Assembly (NCBI GenBank): GCA_023410875.1
Contig: JAEYPH010000062.1
Span: 1-64,000, forward strand
Length of the DNA stretch: 64,000 bases
Source: Bacillota bacterium
Lineage (GTDB): Bacteria > Bacillota > Clostridia > Christensenellales > UMGS416
Direction of reading: 5' to 3'
Positions 27,269 to 35,305 of the stretch are shown here, piece after piece. The position numbers and the translations under genes are program-made. Position 1 is the first letter of the stretch. Each line of letters begins with the position of its first letter. The notes under the pieces are model-generated. The model was not told the DNA's origin, did no database searches, and saw only the letters and a list, made by a program, of their open reading frames with translations.

Positions 27269-27274
27269 TATAAT
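27269..27274 (+). promoter_or_regulatory. -10 box ahead of the NUDIX gene
   Basis: A perfect TATAAT lies 45 bp before the NUDIX start. The -35 region is weak (TTCTGA at 18 bp). Confidence 0.5.
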
Positions 27275-27319
27275 GCGCCGGTGAAGCCGTTTCGTCTAGG
27301 ACGGAAAAAGGAGGAATCC

Positions 27320-27751
27320 ATGGATCGCGTCAAGTTTCCCGTAGCCGTGCATCTCTTTCTAGTGCGTGGGCAGCAGGTTCTGCTGCTCAGGCGATACAAC
27401 ACCGGCTATGAGGACGGCAATTTCAGCGTGGTCGCCGGCCATCTGGATGGCGCAGAGGACGTCTACACCGCCATGATCCGCGAGGCCAGGGAGGAGGCGG
27501 GTATCGATATCGACGTGCGGGATCTGGAGATCGTGCAGGTCATGCACCGGAAAAAGGCCGATGAGGAACGCATCGACTATTTCCTGCGCTGTGAGCGCTG
27601 GAGCGGTGAAATCCGCAACATGGAACCCCACAAGTGCGATCTGCTGGTGTGGCACCGGCTGGAAAGCCTGCCGGACAACACGATCGATTACATCCGCGAG
27701 GCCATCCAAAACTACAGAAGTAAAGTGAATTTTTCTGTTTTCGGCTGGTGA
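27320..27751 (+). CDS. NUDIX hydrolase
   Basis: A 143-aa protein. The Nudix box is GHLDGAEDVYTAMIREAREEAGID, a standard GX5EX7REUXEEXGU pattern apart from spacing at the first Glu, and it spans about residues 40-63. It hydrolyses a nucleoside diphosphate linked to another group; the substrate is unknown. The start was chosen for AAGGAGG directly upstream; the much longer frame that begins at 26996 is not supported. Confidence 0.9.
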   Translation: MDRVKFPVAVHLFLVRGQQVLLLRRYNTGYEDGNFSVVAGHLDGAEDVYTAMIREAREEAGIDIDVRDLEIVQVMHRKKADEERIDYFLRCERWSGEIRNMEPHKCDLLVWHRLESLPDNTIDYIREAIQNYRSKVNFSVFGW

Positions 27752-27901
27752 GAGGATGCTCACCCTCCAACTCTTCCCACCGTCTGGCTTGTCAGGCATC
27801 AATTCTACTGTTTCTCCTGTAATAGCACACAAACCTCATTTGTGATTATCCCATTTACCTTGTATTGTATAAGTATCATAAATGGAAGGGGAGGCCGACA
27901 A

Positions 27902-28150
27902 TTGGATAAAAGAGGAGTTGGAGCACTGTTTTGTCTGACGGCAGGCATACTGTTTTCCGCCAGATATTTGACCGCCGCCGTGTTTATGTCGGGTGTTTCA
28001 TCGTGGGGCGGAGATTTGTTTGCCGCTGGACTGGAGTATGTAGGCGCACCCTTGCTCACCCTTAGCATCGTCAGTCTTTTGGTCGGCGTTTGCTACTTGG
28101 TGTGGGCTGAGCTTTCTGACAAAGAGAACAGACGCAATAAAATTGAATAA
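27902..28150 (+). CDS. small two-pass membrane protein
   Basis: 82 aa from a TTG start that has GGGGAGG at the right distance; a longer frame to 27842 is possible. Two hydrophobic segments (about residues 7-28 and 45-66) are followed by a charged cytosolic tail (WAELSDKENRRNKIE). I do not recognise a family. It is followed by a two-hairpin repeat and then by the convergent MerR gene. Confidence 0.6.
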   Translation: MDKRGVGALFCLTAGILFSARYLTAAVFMSGVSSWGGDLFAAGLEYVGAPLLTLSIVSLLVGVCYLVWAELSDKENRRNKIE

Positions 28151-28193
28151 GTATAATCTGTAAGTGGCTACCAACATTTATTGATGGCTATTT

Positions 28194-28285
28194 TGGGCTT
28201 ATCGCCCGGCGATAATGCGGGCGATAAGCCAGGAGCTATAACAAGTCGTCTGAATCGCAGATGATGCTACAGCATCATCTGCGAA
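28194..28285 (+). repeat. two-hairpin dispersed repeat B, copy 1
   Basis: Hairpin 1 has a perfect 12-bp stem (GGCTTATCGCCC at 28196, GGGCGATAAGCC at 28219). Hairpin 2 has a perfect 13-bp stem (TCGCAGATGATGC at 28255, loop TACA). The joining sequence ACAAGTCGTCTGAATCGC is shared with copy 2 at 45553 apart from two bases. It lies between converging genes. Confidence 0.75.
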
Positions 28286-28294
28286 AATGTGGTA

Positions 28295-29050
28295 TTACTT
28301 GCAATAGATTGCCACCGCGTCCCTTAAGAATTCCGCGCACCCCGGCGCGATCTTGTCATAGTATTCGGTGAAGCGGGGATCGTCCACATACATCTGCGTG
28401 ACACCCAGATGGGCCTCGCGGCTGTAGCTATCCCAAAAGAAGCACAGCCACCGCTTGTGCAGCTCGCAGGCCTTTTGCGCCAGCTCGCTGGCCGGGTCGC
28501 CCTGGGCGAAGGCAGCCTTGAGCGTGTCGTTAAGCTCCTGGGTGAGGGCCTCCATACGGGCATATTGCTCGCGGGTCATGCCCATAACCTTGGCATTGGA
28601 CTTGTTCACGGCGTCGTCGCCGAACTTGGTGCGCGCCTCGGCCCCAAACTGCCTTTCGTTCTCGTCGATCGTTTCTTGCTTAAAGCACTCGAACTTTTCC
28701 TTGTCACTCATATCAATTTCTCCTTTCATGTCTTGCAGTGTGCGCTCCAACGTGCCCAGTAGCCGCTGCAGCCGCTGGATGCGCTGGTTGAGCAGCTCGC
28801 GCTGCTGCATGAGCGCCTGCTCGCGGTTAAAGTCGGGGCTATCCAGCAGCGTGGATATTTCCTCCAGCGGGAAATCCAACTCCCGCAGGAAGAGGATTTG
28901 CTGCAGACGCTCCAGCTCCGCCGGCCCGTAGAGCCGATAGCCCGCGTCGGTGCGCCCGCCAGGTCGCAGCAGGCCGATGGCGTCATAGTGGTGCAGCGCC
29001 CGCACGGTGACGCCGGAGAGTTTTGCCAGCTGCTGTACGGTGTAGGTCAT
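28295..29050 (-). CDS. MerR-family regulator with TipAS ligand domain
   Basis: 251 aa: an N-terminal MerR winged helix (VQQLAKLSGVTVRALHHYDA then IGLLRPGGRTDAGYRLY), a dimerisation coiled coil (about residues 75-115) and a C-terminal TipAS domain (about 130-250) that in TipA binds thiopeptide and other multidrug ligands. The ATG has AAGGAGG 7 nt upstream. Its own promoter shows the 19-bp spacing typical of MerR activators. The divergent neighbour is the ATP-grasp pair, a candidate target. Confidence 0.9.
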   Translation of the reverse strand: MTYTVQQLAKLSGVTVRALHHYDAIGLLRPGGRTDAGYRLYGPAELERLQQILFLRELDFPLEEISTLLDSPDFNREQALMQQRELLNQRIQRLQRLLGTLERTLQDMKGEIDMSDKEKFECFKQETIDENERQFGAEARTKFGDDAVNKSNAKVMGMTREQYARMEALTQELNDTLKAAFAQGDPASELAQKACELHKRWLCFFWDSYSREAHLGVTQMYVDDPRFTEYYDKIAPGCAEFLRDAVAIYCK

Positions 29051-29075
29051 TGGGAGGCCTCCTTTTGACAACGCC

Positions 29076-29106
29076 AGTGTAAACCATCACGCTGCGTCAG
29101 GGTCAA
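29076..29106 (-). promoter_or_regulatory. MerR-type promoter with 19-bp spacer and operator
   Basis: On the minus strand TTGACC and TACACT are 19 bp apart. The spacer holds the dyad ACCCTGACGC/GCGTGATGGT (8 of 10 pairs), the classic geometry of an autoregulated MerR-family promoter. Confidence 0.75.
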
Positions 29107-29210
29107 GCATTTTCTATAAAGTTTTTTGTCGGTTGTTCGGATTGATGCATGGCGGGGGATGCTGTATGATGGAAGGAACAAACCGCGATTTCATCGCCAT
29201 CGGGAGCGCA

Positions 29211-30098
29211 ATGAGTTCACTGACCACCTGGTTGATATACAACGGTTCCCTGCAGACGCCCAAGTTCGCCGAGCTCGTGCAGTGGCTGTGCCGCAGCCTG
29301 CAAGACCATGATGTGCACCCCGAGGCCCTGAGCAACACGCAGGTGGCCGCGGTCATCGACGGCGGCAGCATCGCCCTGCGGGCGGAGTTGCCGGATTTCG
29401 TACTGTTCTGGGACAAGGACATCCGCCTGGCGCTGCAACTGGAGGCGCTGGGCCTGCGGCTTTTTAACCGGTCACAGGCCGTGGCCACGTGCGACGACAA
29501 GGCGCTCACGCACATCGCTTTGAGCAACCGCGGCATCGCGATGCCCCGCACGCTGGTGGCGCCGCTGGTGTTCCCGGGGCACAGCGAGCATGACGGGCGC
29601 TTTGTGCAGCGGGCCATGGATGAGCTGGGTTTCCCGATGGTCGTCAAGGAGTGCTTCGGCTCCTTTGGCGCGCAGGTGTATTTGGTGCACAATGAGAAGG
29701 AACTCGATGACTTGCATCGCCGGTTGATGCATACGCCCCATCTGGCGCAGGAATTCATCGCCTCGAGCTGCGGGCGGGACGTGCGCTTGCAGGTTGTGGG
29801 TGACCGTGTGGTGGCCTCGGTGCTGCGTGTGAGCGACCACGATTTCCGCGCCAACGCCAGCAACGGCGGCGCGATGCACCCCTTCGACGCGCCGCGGGAG
29901 TTCGTGGACATGGCGGTGCGCTGCTGCGACATCCTGGGTGCGGACTTCGCCGGCGTGGATTTGCTCTTTGGGCCGGAGGATCAACCGCTGCTGTGCGAGG
30001 TCAATTCCAACGCCCATTTCAAGAACCTGTACCACTGCACCGGCGTGGACGTGGCGGACGCCATGGCCCGCCACATGCGAGAGGTGATGTTGCGATGA
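29211..30098 (+). CDS. RimK-like ATP-grasp ligase, first of a coupled pair
   Basis: 295 aa from the ATG with GGGAG nearby; an upstream frame to 29133 exists. The ATP-grasp core shows the nucleotide-binding Lys in FPMVVKECFGSFGAQVYLV, the RDVRLQVVGDRVVASVLRVS strand pair and the metal-binding CEVNSNAHFKN. Family members join carboxylates to amines with ATP (RimK, LysX, cyanophycin-like ligases). It overlaps the next ATP-grasp gene by 4 bp (ATGA). The substrate is unknown. A TipAS-type MerR gene diverges 160 bp upstream. Confidence 0.85.
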   Translation: MSSLTTWLIYNGSLQTPKFAELVQWLCRSLQDHDVHPEALSNTQVAAVIDGGSIALRAELPDFVLFWDKDIRLALQLEALGLRLFNRSQAVATCDDKALTHIALSNRGIAMPRTLVAPLVFPGHSEHDGRFVQRAMDELGFPMVVKECFGSFGAQVYLVHNEKELDDLHRRLMHTPHLAQEFIASSCGRDVRLQVVGDRVVASVLRVSDHDFRANASNGGAMHPFDAPREFVDMAVRCCDILGADFAGVDLLFGPEDQPLLCEVNSNAHFKNLYHCTGVDVADAMARHMREVMLR

Positions 30099-30913
30099 AG
30101 CGCGGCTGGCTGCTGTATGCCCGCGCGGAATACCTGCGCAACCGTCCTTTTGCGGATTTGTTCGTGCACATGGGCGGCTCATACGGGCTGGATGTCGCCC
30201 TCAAGCTCAGCGAAGAGCTGACGCTGCCGCTGGGCGATTGGGCACAACCGGAGTTTGTCATCAACCGCACCCGCGACGCGGGGTTGGCGGCGCTGCTGCA
30301 GGATATGGGCTGCCGCGTGTTCAACCCAGCGGCCACGGCGCTGTGCGGCAACGACAAGGCCCATGCGCTGGCGCTGGCCCGGCGGCTGGGGCTGCCGGTT
30401 CTGCCCTCGGTCCTGTGCGCCAATTCGCCTGAGGCGCTGGTGCGCCACGGCCTGGGCTACCCCGTGGTGGCCAAGGACCCGGCAGGTCACGGCGGCAGCG
30501 CCGTGTTCCTGGCCCGCGATGAGGACGCGCTGCTGGGCTGCGCGCTGCGCATCCCCGGCAACCGGGTGCTGGTGCAGCGGTTGAGCGACGAGCCCGGTGT
30601 GGATGTGCGCTTTTATGTGATCGGCGGCGAGGTGCTCCAGTCCGTGCGCCGCAGCAGCCGCACGGATTTTCGCGCCAATGTCTCTTTGGGCGGCACGGCG
30701 GAACTCTACGAGCCAATGGCGCAAGAACTTGCCATGGTACGCCGGATGTGCGGGGCACTAACGCTGGATTATGCCGGTGTGGACTTCATCCGCCACGGCG
30801 GCGCTTTGTGCTTCAACGAGCTGGAGGACATGGTGGGCAGCCGTGCGCTGTTTCAGCTGGGCCACAACCCCGTACCCGATTTCCTGGCCCATATTCAGCG
30901 CGTTTTGGCGTAG
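30095..30913 (+). CDS. RimK-like ATP-grasp ligase, second of a coupled pair
   Basis: 272 aa from the ATG overlapping the previous stop. It has the glycine-rich ATP loop in YPVVAKDPAGHGGSAVFLAR, the strand VDVRFYVIGGEVLQSVRRSS and a changed C-terminal motif FNELEDMVGSRALFQLG. There the usual E-x-N metal site reads E-L-E-D. The pair shares a fold but differs at the active-site end, so the two may act on different substrates or form a heteromer. The product cannot be predicted. Confidence 0.83.
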   Translation: MKRGWLLYARAEYLRNRPFADLFVHMGGSYGLDVALKLSEELTLPLGDWAQPEFVINRTRDAGLAALLQDMGCRVFNPAATALCGNDKAHALALARRLGLPVLPSVLCANSPEALVRHGLGYPVVAKDPAGHGGSAVFLARDEDALLGCALRIPGNRVLVQRLSDEPGVDVRFYVIGGEVLQSVRRSSRTDFRANVSLGGTAELYEPMAQELAMVRRMCGALTLDYAGVDFIRHGGALCFNELEDMVGSRALFQLGHNPVPDFLAHIQRVLA

Positions 30914-30997
30914 AGGAGACAGAATTTTACAACTCGGTCAAGACAGGGCCATATAAACGGGGTATAATAAACCCGTATATGCGTCCGGGAGGAATCG

Positions 30998-31903
30998 ATG
31001 GATATCCACAATGAACAAAAGCTGGCCGTGCTCATAGACGCGGAGAACGTTTCCTATGGCTGGGTGAAGCCCATCATGGCGGAGATCGCCCGCTATGGCA
31101 ACCCGACCATCAAGCGCATCTACACCGACTGGACGCAGCCCGCCGCCGGCGGCTGGAAGAATGTGCTGCTGGAATACGCGATCACGCCGATCCAGCAATA
31201 CCGATACACGTCCGGCAAGAATTCCTCGGATTCAGCGATGATCATCGACGCCATGGATCTTCTCTATTCCCAGAAGGTGGACGGCTTCGTGATCGTCAGC
31301 TCCGACAGCGATTTTACGCGGCTGGCCCAGCGCCTGCGCGAGGCCGGCATGCGCGTCATAGGCATAGGCGCCAAAAAGACCCCCGTGCCCTTCAAGGCCT
31401 CCTGCGAGCGCTTCATCTACATAGAGAACCTCAAGGAGGGCAACGGCGAGCCCCCTGTGGCCGTGGTGGCCCCGGCGGCGCCGGCGGCCGCGCCGGCCAG
31501 CGCTTCTGTTGCGGCCAACCAGCAGGCCCACCCGCCCAAGAGCGGCAACGGCAAGGCCGCGCAGAACGCCCAGGCAGTGCAGGCCGCCCAGGCCGCTGCG
31601 GCGGCTGCAGCCGCCATCGTGGCCGCTGCCACCGCGCCCGACCCGCAAGACGACGAGTCCTTCACGGTGGACAAGCTCACCAAGATCCTGCAGACGACAA
31701 TTGCCGACGTGGCCGAGGAATCCGGGTGGGCATCGCTATCCGACGTGGGCAGCCTGCTGGCCAAAAAGATGCCCGACTTCGACACCCGCAACTATGGTCA
31801 CCGTACGCTTACGCCGCTCATCGAATCGCTAAGCGCCTTCGAGGTGGACAAGCGCCAGACCGGCCGGCCCAATATTTGGCACGTATACATCAAGAACAAG
31901 TAA
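30998..31903 (+). CDS. NYN-domain nuclease with C-terminal OST-HTH (LOTUS) domain
   Basis: 301 aa. Residues 8-140 form a PIN-like NYN domain with acidic residues in AVLIDAENVSYGW, SSDSAMIIDAMDLLY and VIVSSDSDFTRLAQRLR. A low-complexity Ala-rich linker (about 145-215) follows, then a LOTUS/OST-HTH RNA-binding domain (about 218-300, VDKLTKILQTTIADVAEESG to RPNIWHVYIKNK). The architecture resembles LabA and MARF1-like proteins and suggests RNA cleavage or RNA handling. A TATAAT at about 30962 may start its transcript, and a terminator follows. Confidence 0.9.
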   Translation: MDIHNEQKLAVLIDAENVSYGWVKPIMAEIARYGNPTIKRIYTDWTQPAAGGWKNVLLEYAITPIQQYRYTSGKNSSDSAMIIDAMDLLYSQKVDGFVIVSSDSDFTRLAQRLREAGMRVIGIGAKKTPVPFKASCERFIYIENLKEGNGEPPVAVVAPAAPAAAPASASVAANQQAHPPKSGNGKAAQNAQAVQAAQAAAAAAAAIVAAATAPDPQDDESFTVDKLTKILQTTIADVAEESGWASLSDVGSLLAKKMPDFDTRNYGHRTLTPLIESLSAFEVDKRQTGRPNIWHVYIKNK

Positions 31904-31911
31904 CGAATATC

Positions 31912-31942
31912 AGGTACGACGCATTGCGCCGTACCTTTATTT
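31912..31942 (+). terminator. terminator after the NYN gene
   Basis: AGGTACG/CGTACCT with an inner CGC/GCG stem and loop ATT is followed by TTATTTTG. GH127 begins 18 bp later. Confidence 0.8.
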
Positions 31943-31960
31943 TGCTCAAGGGAGTGCAAC

Positions 31961-33925
31961 ATGGAGAACAAGACGAGCAACCCGCTGCCCCTCAAGGATG
32001 TCAAGATTCGCGACGGCTTCTGGAGCCGCTATCAGGACTTGGTGCGCGAACAGGTGCTGCCGTACCAGTGGGAGGCGCTCAATGACCGCATCCCCGGCGC
32101 GGAGCCCAGCCATGCCATGCACAATTTGCGCGTGGCCGCCGGCCTGGACAAAGGGGAGTACGAGGGCCTGGTGTTCCAGGACAGCGACGTGGGCAAGTGG
32201 CTGGAGGCCGTGGGCTACAGCCTGCAGACCAAGGCCGACCCTAAGCTGGAGGCACTGCTGGACGAGGTGGCCGCCGTGCTGGAAAAAGCCCAGGGCGAGG
32301 ATGGATATCTGAACTCCTACTTCCTCGTCAAGGAGCCCAAGGGCCGCTGGACCAACCTGTGGGAGTGCCACGAGCTCTACTGCGCCGGCCACCTGATCGA
32401 GGGGGCCATCGCGTGCTGGCAGGCCACGGGCAAGCGCAAGCTGCTGGACATCGTGCGCCGTTATGCCGATTACATCGACAAGACTTTTGGCCCCAACAAA
32501 GGCCAGATTCGCGGCTACGACGGCCACGAGGAGATCGAACTGGCGCTGGTCAAGCTGTACCGCGCCACCGGCGAAAAGAAGTATTTGAAGTTGGCGAACT
32601 TCTTTGTGGAGGAGCGCGGCAAGCAGCCCTATTTCTTCGATATCGAATGGGAGAAGCGGGGCAAGACCGGCCACTGGGCCAAGGGGCCTGTGCCCGCGCC
32701 GGGGCTCAGCGCCGCCTATAACCAGGCCCACGCGTCGGTGCGCGAGCAGACCAGCGTGGAAGGGCACTCGGTGCGCGCCGTGTATCTGCTGACCGCCATG
32801 GCCGACCTGGCGCTGGAGAACAAGGACGAAACGCTGCTGGAGGCCTGCCGCACGCTGTGGGACAACGTGACCCGGCGGCGCATGTACGTGACCGGCGGCA
32901 TCGGCTCCACGGCCCACGGCGAGGCCTTCACGATGGATTTTGACCTGCCCAACGACACCATTTACGCTGAAACATGTGCCTCCATCGGGCTCATCTTCTT
33001 CGCCCAGCGCATGCTGCGCCTGCAGCCCAAGGGTGAATACGCCGACATCATGGAGCGGGCGCTGTATAACACCGTGCTGGCCGGCATCGCCCAAGACGGC
33101 AAGCGCTTCTTTTATGTGAACCCGCTGGAGGTATGGCCGGAGGCGGGGCTTAAGAACCCCAGCCGCCGCCATGTGCTCACGCAGCGGCCGCCGTGGTTCG
33201 GGTGCTCGTGCTGCCCGCCCAACGTGGCGCGCTTGCTGGCTTCACTGGGCGATTACGCGTTTACCCAGGGCGGAGACACCGTGTATTGCCATCTGTATGT
33301 GGGCGGGCGCGTGCAGCTGGACGTGGCTGGTGGCCCGGTGCTGCTGGCGACCACGTCGGAGCTGCCCTGGAACGGCGCTGTTGGCATGAAGATCACGACG
33401 GCCCAGCCCCGGCAATTCACGCTGGCGCTGCGCATCCCGGCGTGGTGCGCCAACCCCAAGCTGCGCATCAATGGCGAGGAGCAGATGCTGCTGGGCCTCG
33501 TGCGGGACGGCTATGCCTATGTGCGCCGCATCTGGAAGGAAGGCGACACGCTGGAGCTGGACCTGCCCATGCGCCCGGTGCGTGTGCGCGCCACACCGGC
33601 GATACGAGCCGACATCGGCAAAGTCGCCGTGCAGTGCGGTCCCATCGTCTACTGCCTGGAGGAAGAGGACAACGGCGACGAGCTTCACGAGGTTGTGCTG
33701 CCTGCGGGCAATGCCTTGAAGCTGGAATACGATGAGGAACTGCTGGGCGGGTGCAACGTCGTCTGTGCCGACGGCCTGCGGCCCAACGCCGCCGCGTGGG
33801 GCGAGGAGCCCTATCTGGCCGACGTCCCCAACACCTATTACCAGACCAAGCTGCTGTTTATTCCGTACTATTTGTGGGCCAACCGCGATCCAGGTGAAAT
33901 GCTCGTGTGGGTGCGCGAGGGCTGA
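31961..33925 (+). CDS. GH127 beta-L-arabinofuranosidase-like glycoside hydrolase
   Basis: 654 aa, the usual DUF1680/GH127 size, without a signal peptide, so probably cytosolic. The Cys-nucleophile site described for HypBA1 is present: GCSCCPPN gives Cys417 and Cys418, and IYAETCAS gives Glu337 and Cys339, the zinc ligands. The (alpha/alpha)6 barrel region is followed by beta domains after about residue 440. It should remove terminal beta-L-arabinofuranose from arabino-oligosaccharides (hydroxyproline-linked in plants), but other GH127 activities exist. It is coupled to sfsA (tgATG). Confidence 0.92.
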   Translation: MENKTSNPLPLKDVKIRDGFWSRYQDLVREQVLPYQWEALNDRIPGAEPSHAMHNLRVAAGLDKGEYEGLVFQDSDVGKWLEAVGYSLQTKADPKLEALLDEVAAVLEKAQGEDGYLNSYFLVKEPKGRWTNLWECHELYCAGHLIEGAIACWQATGKRKLLDIVRRYADYIDKTFGPNKGQIRGYDGHEEIELALVKLYRATGEKKYLKLANFFVEERGKQPYFFDIEWEKRGKTGHWAKGPVPAPGLSAAYNQAHASVREQTSVEGHSVRAVYLLTAMADLALENKDETLLEACRTLWDNVTRRRMYVTGGIGSTAHGEAFTMDFDLPNDTIYAETCASIGLIFFAQRMLRLQPKGEYADIMERALYNTVLAGIAQDGKRFFYVNPLEVWPEAGLKNPSRRHVLTQRPPWFGCSCCPPNVARLLASLGDYAFTQGGDTVYCHLYVGGRVQLDVAGGPVLLATTSELPWNGAVGMKITTAQPRQFTLALRIPAWCANPKLRINGEEQMLLGLVRDGYAYVRRIWKEGDTLELDLPMRPVRVRATPAIRADIGKVAVQCGPIVYCLEEEDNGDELHEVVLPAGNALKLEYDEELLGGCNVVCADGLRPNAAAWGEEPYLADVPNTYYQTKLLFIPYYLWANRDPGEMLVWVREG

Positions 33926-34611
33926 TGCTCATAGACGGGTTGCAGGACGCGGTGTTCCTGCGCCGGGACAACCGCTTTGCCGCGCGGGTGCTGTGGAATG
34001 GGCGGGAGGCGCTGTGCCATGTGCCCAACTCCGGCCGGCTGGCCGAGCTGCTGATGCCCGGCGTCGCGGTGCGCGTGCGACCCGCACCCGAGGGCCGTCG
34101 CACGGCGTGCTCGCTGCTCATGGTGCATAATCTGGGTTGCTGGGTCGTCATCAACGCCCACCTGGCCGAGGTCGTGGCTTGGGATGCCATCTGCGAGGGC
34201 CTGGTGCCGGGGCTTGCCGATGTGCGCGCCTTGCGCCGTGAGGTGGCCCACGGCGACAGCCGCTTCGATATGTCTTGCACCGTGGACGGGCAGACGCAGT
34301 ACATCGAGGTCAAGTGCGCCACGCTGCAGCGCAATGGTGTGGCCATGTTCCCCGACGCGCCCACCGAGCGGGGCCGCAAGCACCTGCGGGGCCTGGCAGC
34401 GCTGGCGGGTCAGGGCGTGGGCTGCCATGTGCTCTTCGTGCTGCAGCATCCTGCCGCCCAGTCCTTCGCTCCCAACACCGCCACCGACCCGGAGTTTGCC
34501 CGGCTGCTGGGTGAGGCCATCGCCGCCGGTGTGCGGGTGCAGGGGCTCATCTGCCGCGTGGATGAGGATCACATCGAGGCTACGGAGGCTTTCCCGATCA
34601 CCGGCGTTTAG
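33925..34611 (+). CDS. sfsA: SfsA-family DNA/RNA nuclease-like protein
   Basis: 228 aa with the whole SfsA pattern: N-terminal OB-like part (RVLWNGREALCHVPNSGRLA) and a restriction-endonuclease-like core with SRFDMSCTVDG, YIEVKCATL and RGRKHLRGLAAL. E. coli SfsA was linked to sugar fermentation and binds DNA; nuclease action is inferred from the fold. The ATG shares one base with the GH127 stop. Its stop codon overlaps that of the convergent lysE-type gene by two bases. Confidence 0.93.
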   Translation: MLIDGLQDAVFLRRDNRFAARVLWNGREALCHVPNSGRLAELLMPGVAVRVRPAPEGRRTACSLLMVHNLGCWVVINAHLAEVVAWDAICEGLVPGLADVRALRREVAHGDSRFDMSCTVDGQTQYIEVKCATLQRNGVAMFPDAPTERGRKHLRGLAALAGQGVGCHVLFVLQHPAAQSFAPNTATDPEFARLLGEAIAAGVRVQGLICRVDEDHIEATEAFPITGV

Positions 34612-35195
34612 TGGGGGAGAAAGAGCGACACCGCGCAGTACACCAGCAGCAGCGCCATAATCGTGTTGACGATGCGGGCGTGCCGCTGGAACAGCCGTTG
34701 AAACAAGGAACCGCCCAGCGCCCAGCATGCCGTGGATATAGCGCCCAAAGCGGCCAGGAACACGACGATACCCGCCAGAGCCGGCAAGCTGAACGCATCG
34801 GGCTGCAGGAACGTCGTAGCGATCGTGATGCCATAGAGGATGCCCTTGGGGTTGACGAACTGCAGCGCCATGGCCGTGAAGAAGCCCAAATGCGTCTTTT
34901 CCTCGCCATGATTGCCGGGCTTGCTGCGCCACACCTTCCACGCCAGCCACAGCATGTAGGCTGCGCCCAGCGCGGTCATCACTGGCTGCACCTTGGGCAG
35001 CGCCCTGTACAGCGCCGCGCTGAAGGCAACGCACGCGCCCAGAATCAGCAGGAAACCTGCGCCCACGCCGAAACAGAACGGAAGGCTGCGCCGGAAACCG
35101 TGCTTGCCGGCGTTGGTCATGGCCATGATGTTGTTGGGCCCCGGCGTAAACGTCGTGACCAGCGCATAGGTCAAAAAGGCGGCCAGATTGTGCAA
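34608..35195 (-). CDS. LysE/RhtB-family amino-acid exporter
   Basis: 195 aa, six hydrophobic segments, with the signature TFTPGPNNIMAMTNAGKHG after the first segment. The family exports amino acids such as Lys, Thr, Cys or homoserine derivatives; the substrate is unknown. A divergent XRE-cupin regulator lies 110 bp upstream, which is a common pairing for control of such exporters. Confidence 0.92.
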   Translation of the reverse strand: MHNLAAFLTYALVTTFTPGPNNIMAMTNAGKHGFRRSLPFCFGVGAGFLLILGACVAFSAALYRALPKVQPVMTALGAAYMLWLAWKVWRSKPGNHGEEKTHLGFFTAMALQFVNPKGILYGITIATTFLQPDAFSLPALAGIVVFLAALGAISTACWALGGSLFQRLFQRHARIVNTIMALLLVYCAVSLFLPH

Positions 35196-35247
35196 GGGGC
35201 TTCCTCCTCCCGAATGTGTGATATAATGGTTGAGATGTGCAGGATAC

Positions 35248-35280
35248 TGATTCGTGCAACATCATGATATGATTCGTGCA
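35248..35280. promoter_or_regulatory. direct-repeat operator between exporter and XRE-cupin genes
   Basis: TGATTCGTGCA occurs at 35248 and again at 35270, an exact 11-bp direct repeat with a 22-bp period (two helical turns). It is in the divergent promoter region and is the best candidate binding site for the XRE-cupin regulator. Confidence 0.6.
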
Positions 35281-35305
35281 GTATATTGTCAATGGGAGTA
35301 TTAGC

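Noticed and set aside
26996..27319. Long N-terminal extension of the NUDIX protein
   Set aside because: It runs through the YciI gene on the other strand, the promoter and the ribosome site of the real start.
29133..29210. Longer N-terminus for the first ATP-grasp protein
   Set aside because: The extra residues (MFGLMHGGGCCMM...) are not family-like and no ribosome site supports them.
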